64,000 bases of DNA, taken from assembly GCF_000287675.1 (NCBI RefSeq), contig NZ_ALJL01000005.1, positions 20,774-84,773 on the forward strand, written 5' to 3'. Source of the stretch: Lachnoanaerobaculum sp. ICM7 (GTDB lineage Bacteria > Bacillota > Clostridia > Lachnospirales > Lachnospiraceae). Under the pieces are notes generated by a model. It was not told where the DNA came from. It was given only the letters and a program-made list of their open reading frames with translations, and searched no databases. Of this stretch, positions 36,531 through 46,344 are shown one piece after another (the stretch's first letter is position 1; every line of letters starts with the position of its first letter). The position numbers and the translations under genes are program-made.

Positions 36531-36577
36531 AAAAAGGATAGAACTACTCCAAGACTCCACTTTGAGCATTCTATCCT
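36531..36577 (-). terminator. Terminator/attenuator hairpin between cbiN and ddh
   Basis: AGGATAGAA (36535-36543) pairs with TTCTATCCT (36569-36577), with inner CTCCAAG/CTTTGAG pairing, and TTTTT on the minus strand. It either ends the cobalt transporter operon or, because a promoter lies between cbiN and the hairpin, attenuates ddh. Confidence 0.65.
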
Positions 36578-36620
36578 AAATATGTAAATCATTCACAACG
36601 AACTATGTTGTTTGCTGTAT

Positions 36621-36650
36621 ATATAATAATACTTTTTTAAAAAATTGCAA
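36621..36650 (-). promoter_or_regulatory. Putative promoter upstream of the ddh leader
   Basis: Minus strand TTGCAA (36650-36645), 18-nt spacer, TTATAT (36626-36621). If real, ddh has a leader of about 160 nt containing the hairpin at 36531-36577. Confidence 0.5.
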
Positions 36651-36679
36651 GAACTTTTTCAAATCTTTCTTTCACTGTA

Positions 36680-36997
36680 TCATTCTTTGCTTTTATCTTC
36701 GTGCTTTTTCCTTTCAACAAGTCTTCCCATATAGAATGCAATTATCCCTACACCTATACCTGTCTGAACACAGAAAAGCAGGCTTTCAACCTCACCCGGA
36801 AGTTCCTTTCCCAGTGCGGTTTCTATAATAGGATTAAACCAAGGCTCATATTCTCCGCCCTGAATCTCCGATACAACTTCACTTCCGGCATCATCAGAAC
36901 CTCCGAACTCGGCATTCTTTAACATAAACAAAGGTACAACAGCCATCAGTACGACTATTACAAGCAGACTTATAACAATTTTTTTATTCTTTGACAT
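36680..36997 (-). CDS. cbiN: Cobalt ECF transporter subunit CbiN
   Basis: 105 aa with two membrane helices (about 6-26 and 74-94) around a loop carrying FGGSDDAGSEVVSEIQGGEYEPWFNP, the CbiN signature. CbiN helps CbiM load Co2+. It overlaps cbiM by one base and ends the operon. Confidence 0.92.
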   Translation of the reverse strand: MSKNKKIVISLLVIVVLMAVVPLFMLKNAEFGGSDDAGSEVVSEIQGGEYEPWFNPIIETALGKELPGEVESLLFCVQTGIGVGIIAFYMGRLVERKKHEDKSKE

Positions 36998-37749
36998 TAA
37001 TTACTACCTCCCTCAATAAATCCGATTTCCTTAAGCTCAGGTTGTGCATATGTCTTAAGTCCGATTACTATAATGACGGTAAGCATACCTTCTATTATCG
37101 CAAGCGGTACCTGTGTAGGTGCAAATACCAACAAGAACTTGCCTGCAGAAGCCATAACTCCACCGTCTTTCATAGGATATGCAAATGCAAGCTGGAACGC
37201 AGTTACGACATAGGTAAGTAAATCACCTATGAATGCAGCAAGAAAAATAGAAACATTGTCATTTACCTTTGATTTTTTACAAATCTTATAAACTATAAAT
37301 GATACAAAAGGTCCGGCAATTGCCATTGAAAAAGTATTTGCTCCAAGTGTGGTAAAGCCGCCATGTGCCAAAAGCAGTGCCTGAAATATAAGTACTATAA
37401 TACCAAGAATACTTACAGCACTTGGTCCGAATAAAATAGCCGCAAGTCCTGTACCGGTCATATGTGAGCAAGATCCCGTTACTGAAGGAATCTTAAGCGA
37501 TGAAAGTACAAATACAAAAGCACCCGACATCGCTAAAAGTGTAATTGCCTTCCTATCCTTAGCCACTGTCTTTTTAATTGACATATAACCTGCAATTAAA
37601 AACGGAAACGAAATAAGACTCCATGCTATTACATGTCCTACAGGTAAATAACCCTCCATAATGTGCATGGCATTGGCTGTAAACGGCAGCGCAAAACTGA
37701 ACGCAAAAATTATTGCCAATGTCATTAAAATTTTCTCTTGTTTTCTCAT
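36997..37749 (-). CDS. cbiM: Cobalt ECF transporter substrate-specificity subunit CbiM
   Basis: 250 aa. A signal-like helix is followed by MHIMEGYLP (27-35), whose His is the metal ligand at the processed N-terminus; further motifs [12 protein letters not shown] and [20 protein letters not shown] are typical. About seven membrane helices. It binds cobalt for B12 synthesis. Cobalt rather than nickel is supported by the B12 riboswitch at the start of the operon. Confidence 0.94.
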   Translation of the reverse strand: MRKQEKILMTLAIIFAFSFALPFTANAMHIMEGYLPVGHVIAWSLISFPFLIAGYMSIKKTVAKDRKAITLLAMSGAFVFVLSSLKIPSVTGSCSHMTGTGLAAILFGPSAVSILGIIVLIFQALLLAHGGFTTLGANTFSMAIAGPFVSFIVYKICKKSKVNDNVSIFLAAFIGDLLTYVVTAFQLAFAYPMKDGGVMASAGKFLLVFAPTQVPLAIIEGMLTVIIVIGLKTYAQPELKEIGFIEGGSN

Positions 37750-37787
37750 GAAATCCTCCTAAAAATATTTTTTTATTAACTCAAGCT

Positions 37788-38621
37788 TTAGTCTTGAGGA
37801 ATAAACATCTTTTTAAACTCATCTATATTTCTTGCAGGTTTATCACCTGAATTTAGTACCTTGTTTTTTACAAGTGATTCAAAAACTTCCAAAAGTATAG
37901 GCTTTTTAAGATTAGCTCTTTTTAAAACCGCTTCATCACTAAGTACACTGACAGGATCCGCATCGGCAATTATATTACCCTCACAAAATACCACTATTCT
38001 GTCCGCCCATCTAAAAGCAAACTCCAAATCATGAGTTGAAATCACCAAAGTTTTACCGTCTACACTTAATTTGTCCAAGACACCTTCAAATATAGATATA
38101 TTTTGCGGATCCAGTGATGCCGTAGGTTCATCAAATATTATTATTTCGGAATCCATTGCTATAATATCAGCTATGCTTACTCTTTTTTTCTCACCACCGC
38201 TTAAATAATGTGGCGGCCTGTCTATAAGATGCAAAATATCCATATAATTTAAAGAATTGTAAACTCTTTTTTCAACTTCATCCCTGCTTAAGCCAAGATT
38301 CAAAGGCCCGAAGCTTACCTCCGCCCTTACAGTTGAGGCAATTATTTGATTATCTGCATCTTGAAAAACAATTCCCACATTTTTTCTAAGCTCTTTTACC
38401 GAAGATTTATTTATAAGTTTATCTCTGTAATACAATGCTCCACTTTCAGGCTTTAAAACACCGTTTATATTTAAAAAGAAAGTAGACTTTCCCGACCCGT
38501 TGGCTCCAAGAATTGCGAGTCTTTCACCTTCATATACATCTAAAGAAACACCTTTTAAAACCTCATGTTCTCCTGTGTATGAATAGTGGAGGTTTTCAGC
38601 CCTTAAAATAACTTTATTCAT
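37788..38621 (-). CDS. cbiO: Cobalt ECF transporter ATPase CbiO
   Basis: 277 aa with Walker A LGANGSGKST (about 35-44), Q-loop IVFQDADNQIIASTV typical of ECF ATPases, signature LSGGEKKR and Walker B IIIFDEPTASLDP. It powers the CbiMNQ membrane module. It lies between cbiQ (28 bp) and cbiM (38 bp). Confidence 0.94.
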   Translation of the reverse strand: MNKVILRAENLHYSYTGEHEVLKGVSLDVYEGERLAILGANGSGKSTFFLNINGVLKPESGALYYRDKLINKSSVKELRKNVGIVFQDADNQIIASTVRAEVSFGPLNLGLSRDEVEKRVYNSLNYMDILHLIDRPPHYLSGGEKKRVSIADIIAMDSEIIIFDEPTASLDPQNISIFEGVLDKLSVDGKTLVISTHDLEFAFRWADRIVVFCEGNIIADADPVSVLSDEAVLKRANLKKPILLEVFESLVKNKVLNSGDKPARNIDEFKKMFIPQD

Positions 38622-38649
38622 ATAATATTCCCCATTCTGATATATTCTG

Positions 38650-39450
38650 TTAAATATTGAATCCTAATGTAAAAAGCCATATAAGAAACATAAATAAAAT
38701 GCTTATAAAAACAACAAAAATATGATTTTTATTCAAACTCTTCTTATCTTCAAGAAAATTCAAATCGCCGTCAAAGCATCTGGCTTCCATTGCGGTATAG
38801 TAAGCATTAGCCTTTTTTAAAGATACTACCAAAATATTGCTTGCTATATTTCCGAATGTAGAAATTGAAGTCTTAAAATTATGATATCCCATCCTGGACA
38901 TTGCGGAGTTTTTCATATTTGAATAGCTTTCAATAAGTATAAATATAAATCTGTATATAAGATTCATAAGCTCAATTATAAGCTTCGGAACATGAAGTTT
39001 TCTTAGAGCATTAATTATTTCATATGGCATGGTTGAAAGAATCAATCCTTGCATAACACTTACACATGCTAAAACTTTAATAATCAGTTTGGCAGTTTCA
39101 ATCAATTGATCCTTTGAAGTATAAATATAGAAAAAACCTATCTTTATATGAAATTCTCCCATATATTCAGCTGAAATCCCCAAAGCAATTCCTATACTCG
39201 CCAGGATAATAAAGCTTAAAGGTGTAAGAAGAATGGAAATATATTCTTTAAAATCCATACCTCCAAGACTTACAGTTAAAAAAAACATTAAAAAAAGTAC
39301 ATATCCGGATACAAAAATATTATTGAATATTATTGTTAAAATAAGAGTTAATAAAGCAGATATAAGTTTAAACTCCGGATTGATACTTTTAAGCTTTGAT
39401 TTAAAAGCATATAAATCTATTGAGAAATATCCGCCATGTTGATGTGCCAT
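38650..39450 (-). CDS. cbiQ: Cobalt ECF transporter T component CbiQ
   Basis: 266 aa, about five membrane helices, with the coupling segment ALRKLHVPKLIIELMNLIYRFIFILIESYSNMKNSAMSRMGYH (part) and AMEARCFDG, the conserved AxxARG/C region that contacts CbiO. ATG 39450 follows GAGGGA. First gene of the operon after the riboswitch; the order Q-O-M-N differs from the common M-N-Q-O. Confidence 0.92.
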   Translation of the reverse strand: MAHQHGGYFSIDLYAFKSKLKSINPEFKLISALLTLILTIIFNNIFVSGYVLFLMFFLTVSLGGMDFKEYISILLTPLSFIILASIGIALGISAEYMGEFHIKIGFFYIYTSKDQLIETAKLIIKVLACVSVMQGLILSTMPYEIINALRKLHVPKLIIELMNLIYRFIFILIESYSNMKNSAMSRMGYHNFKTSISTFGNIASNILVVSLKKANAYYTAMEARCFDGDLNFLEDKKSLNKNHIFVVFISILFMFLIWLFTLGFNI

Positions 39451-39462
39451 ATAAATTCCCTC

Positions 39463-39531
39463 AAAAAAATAACTGCCTACAAGGTATAACAGGTTCCGCT
39501 CTAAATAAACCTGTTGATCCCTTGCAAGCAG
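39463..39531 (-). terminator. Riboswitch-controlled terminator before cbiQ
   Basis: A two-tier hairpin (outer CTGCCTACAAGG, 39473-39484, with CCTTGCAAGCAG; inner AACAGGTT/AACCTGTT) is followed by ATTTTTTT on the minus strand. It would stop cbiQOMN transcription when B12 is bound. Confidence 0.8.
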
Positions 39532-39692
39532 CTAATATTAGTAAATTAACCACATTTTTAGAAAATCAAAATACAAGCAAACATAATCAGTCATAAAACA
39601 AGTAAAATGGTGTCCTAAAACAATAAACCGTCATAAATAAAGGCTTTTGGGATCGTAAAACCGGTCTTTGCTTATACAAAATAAGCATATAT

Positions 39693-39853
39693 TACATAGA
39701 TGTATCCTGACTTAAATTCTAATAAAACTTATTAGAAGACCCAACCTTCCCATTTTATAAAACAGTGGTAAAAAAGAGTCTATTAATTATCACAGTAGCG
39801 TCCCTGTGCGGGATTTTCACCCGACTTCCTATGCAAAGCATAAAATCTATGTA
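39693..39853 (-). ncRNA. Cobalamin riboswitch
   Basis: On the minus strand: P1 arm TACATAGAT, GGGTGAAAATCCCGCACAGG, ACGCTACTGTGATAATTAAT, then AAGTCAGGATACATCTATGTA closing P1 (arms 39845-39853 and 39693-39701; longest quoted block is split). These are the diagnostic cobalamin-element blocks. It sits before a cobalt ECF operon, the expected regulon. The gap of 140 nt to the terminator holds a small TGCTTAT/ATAAGCA hairpin (39669-39687). Confidence 0.93.
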
Positions 39854-39861
39854 CTTGTTAA

Positions 39862-39890
39862 AGATTATCATAATATTTCATTAAAATCAA
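39862..39890 (-). promoter_or_regulatory. Promoter of the riboswitch-cbi transcript
   Basis: TTGATT (39890-39885), 17-nt spacer, TAATCT (39867-39862) on the minus strand, just upstream of riboswitch P1. Confidence 0.6.
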
Positions 39891-39902
39891 GATTTTTAAA
39901 TA

Positions 39903-41243
39903 TTACATTGCAAATAAGTCATTCAGACTTTCTGACATTGTAGGATGTGTAAATATAAAGTTTGCTATATCCTTTGCCTTGATACCATGATCCATTGCAA
40001 GCTTTATAAAGTTGATCATTTCATATGACTCTTCACAGAAAAGCTCTGCACCCAGAATAGTTCCGTCCGATGCAACCAAAGCCTTCAACAGTCCATCAGT
40101 TTTTCTTAAAACCTTAGCCTTTGGAATCGCATTAGCGCTGAGGCTTAAAACTTTGTATTCCACTCCTGCCGCCTTTGCATCCTTTTCACTCATTCCCACT
40201 CTTGAGAACGGAGGATTTATAAATACCGAGTATGAGAATGCACCTCTGTTCTCAGTAGTTCTCTTATCCTCTCCCATTATCTCATCCCAGATAATTCTGC
40301 TGTCATCAAGTGAAATATATGTAAACTGAAGCTTACCGCAAACATCACCTGCCGCCCAGATATTATTTGCACTTGTCTTTAAATGCTCATCTGTAACTAC
40401 GCCACCTCTGTCAGTGAGCTTAACTCCCGCATTTTCGCATCCAAGGCCGTCAGTATTAGGTCTACGACCAACAGCAAGTAAAATTGCATCAGATTCCAAA
40501 GTCTTTGACTCTCCTGCAACCTCATAATATAATTTGCCTTCTTCGGCTTTGGTCACCTTAGCGCCTGTAACTATCTCTACAGACTTCGCTTCCAATACTT
40601 CACGGATAGCCTTAGCAATATCCTCATCTTCTCTAGGTAAGAATTCATCACCGTCTTGAACTACAGTTACCTTACTTCCGAAATCTGCATACATAGATGC
40701 AAACTCCAGTCCGATATATCCTCCACCTACAATAGTAAGTCTTTTCGGTAATTCTTCAAGATTCATAATAGACTCTGATGTATATACGCCTTTACTGTCG
40801 GCTCCTTCAATCTTAGGTATTACTGTAACAGATCCGGTATTTATAATAAACTTCTCAGCTTCAATTTCCACATTTCCGTCTTTAGTTGAAACAATTATAT
40901 GATGGTCATCTTTAAATGACGCCATACCGTCAATTATATCAACTCCTGCACCTGCTATCTTATCATAATTTGCCTTATTAAGAGCAGCTATAAGTTTTTT
41001 CTTTTCAGCTACCGCCTCCTGGTAATGCTGTGCTTTTTTATCAAACTCTCCTGTTGGAGATTTTGATGCATCCGTTATAAGACGCTTTGAAGGAATACAA
41101 CCTACATTAATGCAGGTACCTCCATACATATTTTTATCTTTCTCAATTAAAGCAACACTCTTACCGGATATACTGAATTTTGCGGCAAGTGTCTTTCCCG
41201 CTTTACCAAAACCGATAACAACTATATCATAATTAGCTTTCAT
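39903..41243 (-). CDS. FAD-dependent pyridine nucleotide-disulfide oxidoreductase
   Basis: 446 aa: FAD-binding IGFGKAGKTLA (10-20), redox-active disulfide C44/C49 in GTCINVGCIPSK, NAD(P)-binding IVGGGYIGLEFASMYADFGSKV, AAGDVCG, and a C-terminal dimerisation domain ending in FIFTHPTMSESL with the proton-relay His. This fits the dihydrolipoamide dehydrogenase/mercuric reductase superfamily. There are no 2-oxoacid dehydrogenase genes nearby, so it is probably a thiol or disulfide reductase of unknown substrate. Confidence 0.9.
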   Translation of the reverse strand: MKANYDIVVIGFGKAGKTLAAKFSISGKSVALIEKDKNMYGGTCINVGCIPSKRLITDASKSPTGEFDKKAQHYQEAVAEKKKLIAALNKANYDKIAGAGVDIIDGMASFKDDHHIIVSTKDGNVEIEAEKFIINTGSVTVIPKIEGADSKGVYTSESIMNLEELPKRLTIVGGGYIGLEFASMYADFGSKVTVVQDGDEFLPREDEDIAKAIREVLEAKSVEIVTGAKVTKAEEGKLYYEVAGESKTLESDAILLAVGRRPNTDGLGCENAGVKLTDRGGVVTDEHLKTSANNIWAAGDVCGKLQFTYISLDDSRIIWDEIMGEDKRTTENRGAFSYSVFINPPFSRVGMSEKDAKAAGVEYKVLSLSANAIPKAKVLRKTDGLLKALVASDGTILGAELFCEESYEMINFIKLAMDHGIKAKDIANFIFTHPTMSESLNDLFAM

Positions 41244-41322
41244 AAGCTTTACTTCCTTTCAATTTGATTTTATATTATTATACACCCAATTTTATACAAT
41301 TGAAATACTTAAAATTAAATAA

Positions 41323-41985
41323 TTATTTCCAACTGATATCAAGTTTCCTCTTCTCTCTCACACACTCCGTCAAATATAGATTAATCAATGTTTGATACGG
41401 AATACCTGTTTCTACAGCTTCTTCTTTAAAATAGTCTATAACCGTTGGCGATATCTTTATAGTTACCTGTTTCTTAAGTTCTTTAATGTATGGATTTTTT
41501 ATAGCTTTACTAAAATCAAATTCCTTTTCAAGAAATTCATCTCTCATAGATTCACTCATGATAAAATACTCCATATCCCCACTGTTCCAAATATACATAA
41601 TAGCGGATACAGGATTTTTCCCTTCCTCCCAAAGCCATCCTGAATAAGTAGTTGAATTTCCAAAGTAGCCTTCTGTAATAATCTCAAACTCAGAATTTTT
41701 ATGAACTTCCATAAATTCCTTTAAAGAAATACTATTTCCCGTAAAACGTCCTTTCCCTAAAGTTTTATTAAAAATCAACATACTGCATAGGCTCAAATCG
41801 CAATCTTTAAAACAAACTTCACCTGTATATTCTCTTTCTTCATTATCGATATATCTAAATAATGTATCCAACCTTAGAGTAAGCATTTTATTATGGAATT
41901 TAAATTCCTTTACCCTGCTGTTTTGGAGACTGAAAATAATATTACTATGTCTGTCATATATAAATTTATTAAAATTTTTGTCCAT
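41323..41985 (-). CDS. Unknown N-terminal domain fused to a BrnA-like ribbon-helix-helix domain
   Basis: 220 aa. The last 60 residues (FDFSKAIKNPYIKEL, then KKQVTIKISPTVIDYFKEEA and GIPYQTLINLYLTECVREKRKL) look like a BrnA/CopG-type antitoxin DNA-binding domain. The first roughly 145 residues (KDCDLSLCSMLIFNKTLGKG, EIITEGYFGNSTTYSGWLWEEG) match nothing I recognise. No BrnT toxin gene adjoins. It is the last gene before the bracketed island and reads away from it. Stand-alone antitoxin or regulator is the best guess. Confidence 0.6.
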   Translation of the reverse strand: MDKNFNKFIYDRHSNIIFSLQNSRVKEFKFHNKMLTLRLDTLFRYIDNEEREYTGEVCFKDCDLSLCSMLIFNKTLGKGRFTGNSISLKEFMEVHKNSEFEIITEGYFGNSTTYSGWLWEEGKNPVSAIMYIWNSGDMEYFIMSESMRDEFLEKEFDFSKAIKNPYIKELKKQVTIKISPTVIDYFKEEAVETGIPYQTLINLYLTECVREKRKLDISWK

Positions 41986-42024
41986 AATTTACCCCTGAAT
42001 GAATCTATAGCCGCAGATTATTTT

Positions 42025-42086
42025 ATTCTACTGTCTACTTATCTTGAATCTGCAATGTCTTATAATTATTATACATTATTCTATTA
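42025..42086. repeat. Left 62-bp direct repeat bracketing the hsd island (attL candidate)
   Basis: Identical to 53931-53992 in the same orientation over 62 bp, from ATTCTACTGTCTAC to ACATTATTCTATTA, with six of the next eight bases also matching. It lies 88 bp from the recombinase gene. No tRNA is present at either copy. Confidence 0.85.
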
Positions 42087-42174
42087 AACATTGGTGTTAG
42101 ATTTTAAATATACAACAACAGTCCTCCATCGGTCACAAAACTATATTACAGGCACTCCTATATACAATACTTCT

Positions 42175-43104
42175 TTACAAAAGATTTGAAAGCGACCTCA
42201 TTACAAGGTCAATATCCTGATTTTCAAGCTCCTGTATCACATGTAAATATGTTTTCTGTGTGGTAGTCATACTTGCATGTCCGAGCCTTCTTGCTACACT
42301 GGCGATAGATACTCCGGCATATAGTAAAATAGAAGCATGTGTATGACGAAGCCCATGTACAGAGATAACCGGAATATTCAGCTTTTTACAGTACCTCACC
42401 AAAATATCATTAACTGTAGAGTTATAAACCTTATTATCTCTTACAAATATAGGCTTATCTGCCGGAAGATCCTTTACAAGTGTGGCAAATTGCATCACCA
42501 CCTGCCAGTCAATCTGTATCTTTCGCACTGACGACTTGTTTTTTGTAGGTGAAAAACCACCGCCTTCCTTATAATTCCAGGTCTTATTCACCGATACTGT
42601 CTGATGTGCAAAATCAAAGTCATTCGGTGTAATTGCAAGACCTTCTGAAAATCTCATTCCGGTCTTTGCCAAAAGTAAAATAAACCAGTCCCAACTCACC
42701 TCATCTTCAAGAGTCAAGCTCTTTAAAAGACTGTGAAGTTCAAACTGGTTCAAATACTTGATTTTCTTATTTGACGGAATCTTACCTTTGATAATAACTT
42801 TCCTGGTAGGATCCCTTGGAACAAGTCCCTCATCTACCGCATCCAGTATAGCTCCCTTTAACTGGTGGTGAAAATCCATAGTTGTCTGACGCTCATGCTC
42901 CTTGGCATAATCATTAATAATCTGTTGATATTCAACCCTTGAAATATCACATAGGCGAAGCTGTGGAGCCAGCTTCTCAACCCATATAAGACTCATCTTA
43001 TACTTTGATAAAGTCACATCCCTGATAGCACCTTCCTTATATATTGCTATCCATTCTTTATAAAAATCTTTCAATAAATCTGTTGATTGAAAATCCTTAG
43101 GCAT
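42175..43104 (-). CDS. Tyrosine recombinase / integrase
   Basis: 309 aa. SAM-like core-binding domain (about 10-95) and catalytic domain with R151 (TGMRFSEGL), H250-x-x-R253 (HGLRHTHAS), H276 (RLGHASM) and Y286 (TYLHV), so all catalytic residues are present. Located between the 62-bp repeat and hsdR, with the hsd genes upstream on the same strand. It may move the island, or shuffle the hsdS repeats as known for some phase-variable type I systems; the first fits its position next to a repeat. Confidence 0.92.
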   Translation of the reverse strand: MPKDFQSTDLLKDFYKEWIAIYKEGAIRDVTLSKYKMSLIWVEKLAPQLRLCDISRVEYQQIINDYAKEHERQTTMDFHHQLKGAILDAVDEGLVPRDPTRKVIIKGKIPSNKKIKYLNQFELHSLLKSLTLEDEVSWDWFILLLAKTGMRFSEGLAITPNDFDFAHQTVSVNKTWNYKEGGGFSPTKNKSSVRKIQIDWQVVMQFATLVKDLPADKPIFVRDNKVYNSTVNDILVRYCKKLNIPVISVHGLRHTHASILLYAGVSIASVARRLGHASMTTTQKTYLHVIQELENQDIDLVMRSLSNLL

Positions 43105-43164
43105 ATCTCTCCTTCCTACCGATGAAGGACCTGCCTAAGGATATTATAAATCTTTGATATTAAA

Positions 43165-46100
43165 TTATTCTACATCTTCATTATCCGGATCCTTAATATC
43201 TATATCATATAAAATATAGTCTCTCAACAATTTTTCAGCATTATTTCTAACTACAAATGGAGGAAGTTTCTTTCCCTCAAGCTTCGTATAATATTCCGTT
43301 GCAGGCTCATTTGCTATAGATTTTTTCAATGCATCGTATCTTCCGAACTCATCAAGATTTGACTCTGTTACCTTGGACTTTTTGATTTCTACAAGCAGAC
43401 CTTCTTCAACTCCCAGATATTTTACAAACTTTTTTATTTGTGACATTTCCTTATTTTTTGCATACATCACTATATAATCTCTAAAAGTCATATCTTTGCT
43501 AAGCTTGGCATCTCCGGATTGTATATCGTGAAGAAAAATATTTGCATACTTTTGTTCTTCCTGAGAAAGCATTGCAAAAGATTTATGAAGCTCCTCAAGT
43601 GTAGCCTCCCTCTCTTCCTTACTTACATTAGGATCATAAAGCTGTTTTTGCCACTTCTCAAATCTGGAATTCATATAATCATTATCTATAATACCTGTAT
43701 TTTGCTCACTTAAATACGGATCGACAGTAAACGTAACCGCATTATCATCTACGTCTGTAGGATCTGTAGGTTTACTTAATTCCTTGTATCTTTGTAAAAG
43801 TATATTATAATCTTCTTCACTTGGAATTACTGTGATACTGCCTGTACGATTATCCTCATCATCAATTCTGATGGAATATTCTTTTATATCCCAGCTAAAT
43901 CCCTGTATTTTTGCAGCCTGTAAGTACGTAGAAAATTCTCTGAAAAGCTTTGCAAACTTTGCCTTTGACTCCGTATCATCAGGAAGCTTTTGCATATCGG
44001 CAATATTTGCCTGTTTGAAAACAGCCTCCATATCCTTAAATGATATATTCATATGCTCTATATTATCAGGCAGATGATCCGCAAAAAGCCCTTGAGGTCT
44101 GTCTCCGGAATATAGCTTCATAGCATTCTCTATATTATTTTTCATTGTATGCGGCATTCTATAGTATTTTATAGAACCGAAAGGTTTTTCATTTATATTA
44201 AAAAGTCTGTTTGTTCTTGAAAATGCCTGTATAAGATTTTGATATTCCAAGATCTTATCAAGGTATAATGTATTTACCCACTTAGAATCAAAGCCTGTAA
44301 GCATTTGATTTACAACTATCAGTAAATCAAGCTGAGATTCCGCTTTCATGCGGACAAACTGTCCCTTGTGAGCAAGTCTTTCTGATACCTCCAACTTAAA
44401 TTTTGCATATCTTGCAATATCCCAGTTTGTAGAATACCAATTATTATAATCATTAAGCATTTCTACAATACCGTCCTCTTTTTCCAAAGCTCTATCACCG
44501 CTTACATTATCAATAGTCGGATCAAACAGACCTGTTACCTTCAATTCAGGATATTTTTCACGGAACTTTCTGTAATAACTTATTGCTTCAGGTATGCTTG
44601 AAGTTGCAAATATGGCATGGAACTTATTATTTCGACTCAATCTAAGCCAATTTTCCTTTATATTATCAACTATACTGTACTGATACTTGTCATTTTCCCA
44701 AGCATCTTTCTTTATATAATTCTCGATACCCTTTTGATATGTGCCGTCTTCAAGTAATCTTCCAGCCATAGGTACTTCTGATACTGTCATAAACCTATAA
44801 TATATCTTTTGCATCTTCGGATCTGATATAGCCTCCACCTCGGAACTTGCACTGGCCTCTTCTATAGCTACCTTTTTTCTAAGTTCCATATCAGGATATA
44901 CACACACCATAATAGGATCAAATCCAAGTACATTCTTATCACGAATACCGTCTGCGATACTGTATCTGTGAAGTTCATCACCGAAGATATCCGTTGTGGT
45001 GCTCAAGCTCTTTTCATTCTCGGAAAATACCGGCGTTCCTGTAAAACCGAAGAACAGCGCATTGGGGAAAGTATTCTTTATTGTTATAAGCATGTCTCCA
45101 AATGTGGAACGGTGGCACTCATCAATAATAAATACCAACCTTTTATTTCGCATATCTTCAATATCCTTGGCACGCATTCTTCCAATCTCATCTTCCTTAA
45201 TTCTACTCATCTTCTGAATAGATGAAACTATCAAAGTATTCTTAGGATCTGTACTCTTCAGCTTTGAAATAAGCATATTTGTATCATCAGTCCCTTGAAC
45301 GTCATCTGCATTATCTGCAAATCCTTGATATTCTGTTAAAGACTGTGAACCCAGTTCCTTACGATCCATTAAAAATACAACCTTATCGGCATCTTTTGAA
45401 TTAGCTATAAGCTGTGCCGACTTGAAAGATGTCATAGTTTTTCCTGAACCTGTAGTATGCCAAATATATCCGCCTCTTTGATTATTATCCTTCCAATCAT
45501 TCCTTGATACTCTGTCGGAGATCTTATTTGATGCATAGTACTGATAACTACGCATTACCTTAAGTACACCGTCACCTCCGTCAGCTACAGTGTAAAATCC
45601 TATAAGCTGATGTGCCATAGGAATTGACAAAAGCCTTTCCACAACATCTTTCCAATAGTTAATCGGTTCATTATTTGCATCAGCCCAATGGAAATAAAAA
45701 TCAGGCTTGAAATCACCATCCGGTCCCGGATTTGCAAAATAGAGTGTTTCATCAGGATTCATAGCTACAAATACCTGAACAAGTGCAAATAATCCTGTGA
45801 ATACACCCTCATAAGCATACTTTTTGATTTGATTTGCCGCCTCCGCCACAGGAACACCGGATCTTTTCAGCTCAATATGAAAAACAGGCATACCGTTGAT
45901 AAGAAGCATCAAATCTCCACGCCTATCCTGACGAACGCTGTCCTTTCTAAAAAACTTAGGCTGCTGCACTATCTGATATCTACTCTGTCCTGCCGCTATC
46001 TCATTTCTGTCATAAATTTTTAAACTGACCTCTTTATTGAAATGAAGCTTATCTTCAGGATTCTTCCTTGTGATAGATACAGTTTTTCCATTGATAAAAC

Positions 46101-46344
46101 TGTTAAGTGCCAACGGGGTCTTAAGCTCTCTGATTTTTTCTATCAGTTCATCCATCTCCTCATCTATTAGAGGAATATTGTTTAACCTGTCAATATCTCT
46201 ATTATTCTCAAGCAATATATCAGCCCAGTTTCTTATAAGGTCTTTTTCAGTATAATTTTTAAGTACATTCTGCTCCCAGCCGTAGTTTTGCAACAAGTCA
46301 ATGACTGCACTTTCAAAGTCCGCTTCTTTTGTAAAATAATCCAT
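43165..46344 (-). CDS. hsdR: Type I restriction enzyme, R subunit
   Basis: 1059 aa. N-terminal PD-(D/E)XK nuclease (about 60-190, with GDLMLLINGMPVFHIELKRS giving the D...ExK pattern), SF2 translocase with Walker A TTGSGKTMTSF (about 300), DECHRS and FGFTGTPVF, the helicase C-terminal half with LIVVNQMLTGFDSKWVNTLYLD and FSRTNRL, and a C-terminal region that binds the methylase core. Intact. Cleaves unmodified DNA after translocation. ATG 46344 follows TTGGAG. A 200-bp gap holding no gene separates it from the hsdS cassette. Confidence 0.96.
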   Translation of the reverse strand: MDYFTKEADFESAVIDLLQNYGWEQNVLKNYTEKDLIRNWADILLENNRDIDRLNNIPLIDEEMDELIEKIRELKTPLALNSFINGKTVSITRKNPEDKLHFNKEVSLKIYDRNEIAAGQSRYQIVQQPKFFRKDSVRQDRRGDLMLLINGMPVFHIELKRSGVPVAEAANQIKKYAYEGVFTGLFALVQVFVAMNPDETLYFANPGPDGDFKPDFYFHWADANNEPINYWKDVVERLLSIPMAHQLIGFYTVADGGDGVLKVMRSYQYYASNKISDRVSRNDWKDNNQRGGYIWHTTGSGKTMTSFKSAQLIANSKDADKVVFLMDRKELGSQSLTEYQGFADNADDVQGTDDTNMLISKLKSTDPKNTLIVSSIQKMSRIKEDEIGRMRAKDIEDMRNKRLVFIIDECHRSTFGDMLITIKNTFPNALFFGFTGTPVFSENEKSLSTTTDIFGDELHRYSIADGIRDKNVLGFDPIMVCVYPDMELRKKVAIEEASASSEVEAISDPKMQKIYYRFMTVSEVPMAGRLLEDGTYQKGIENYIKKDAWENDKYQYSIVDNIKENWLRLSRNNKFHAIFATSSIPEAISYYRKFREKYPELKVTGLFDPTIDNVSGDRALEKEDGIVEMLNDYNNWYSTNWDIARYAKFKLEVSERLAHKGQFVRMKAESQLDLLIVVNQMLTGFDSKWVNTLYLDKILEYQNLIQAFSRTNRLFNINEKPFGSIKYYRMPHTMKNNIENAMKLYSGDRPQGLFADHLPDNIEHMNISFKDMEAVFKQANIADMQKLPDDTESKAKFAKLFREFSTYLQAAKIQGFSWDIKEYSIRIDDEDNRTGSITVIPSEEDYNILLQRYKELSKPTDPTDVDDNAVTFTVDPYLSEQNTGIIDNDYMNSRFEKWQKQLYDPNVSKEEREATLEELHKSFAMLSQEEQKYANIFLHDIQSGDAKLSKDMTFRDYIVMYAKNKEMSQIKKFVKYLGVEEGLLVEIKKSKVTESNLDEFGRYDALKKSIANEPATEYYTKLEGKKLPPFVVRNNAEKLLRDYILYDIDIKDPDNEDVE

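Noticed and set aside
36480..36660. T-box or lysine riboswitch before ddh
   Set aside because: The T-box sequence and the lysine aptamer blocks are absent; only a plain hairpin is present.
41323..41985. BrnT/BrnA toxin-antitoxin pair
   Set aside because: Only the BrnA-like end is present; no BrnT gene on either side.
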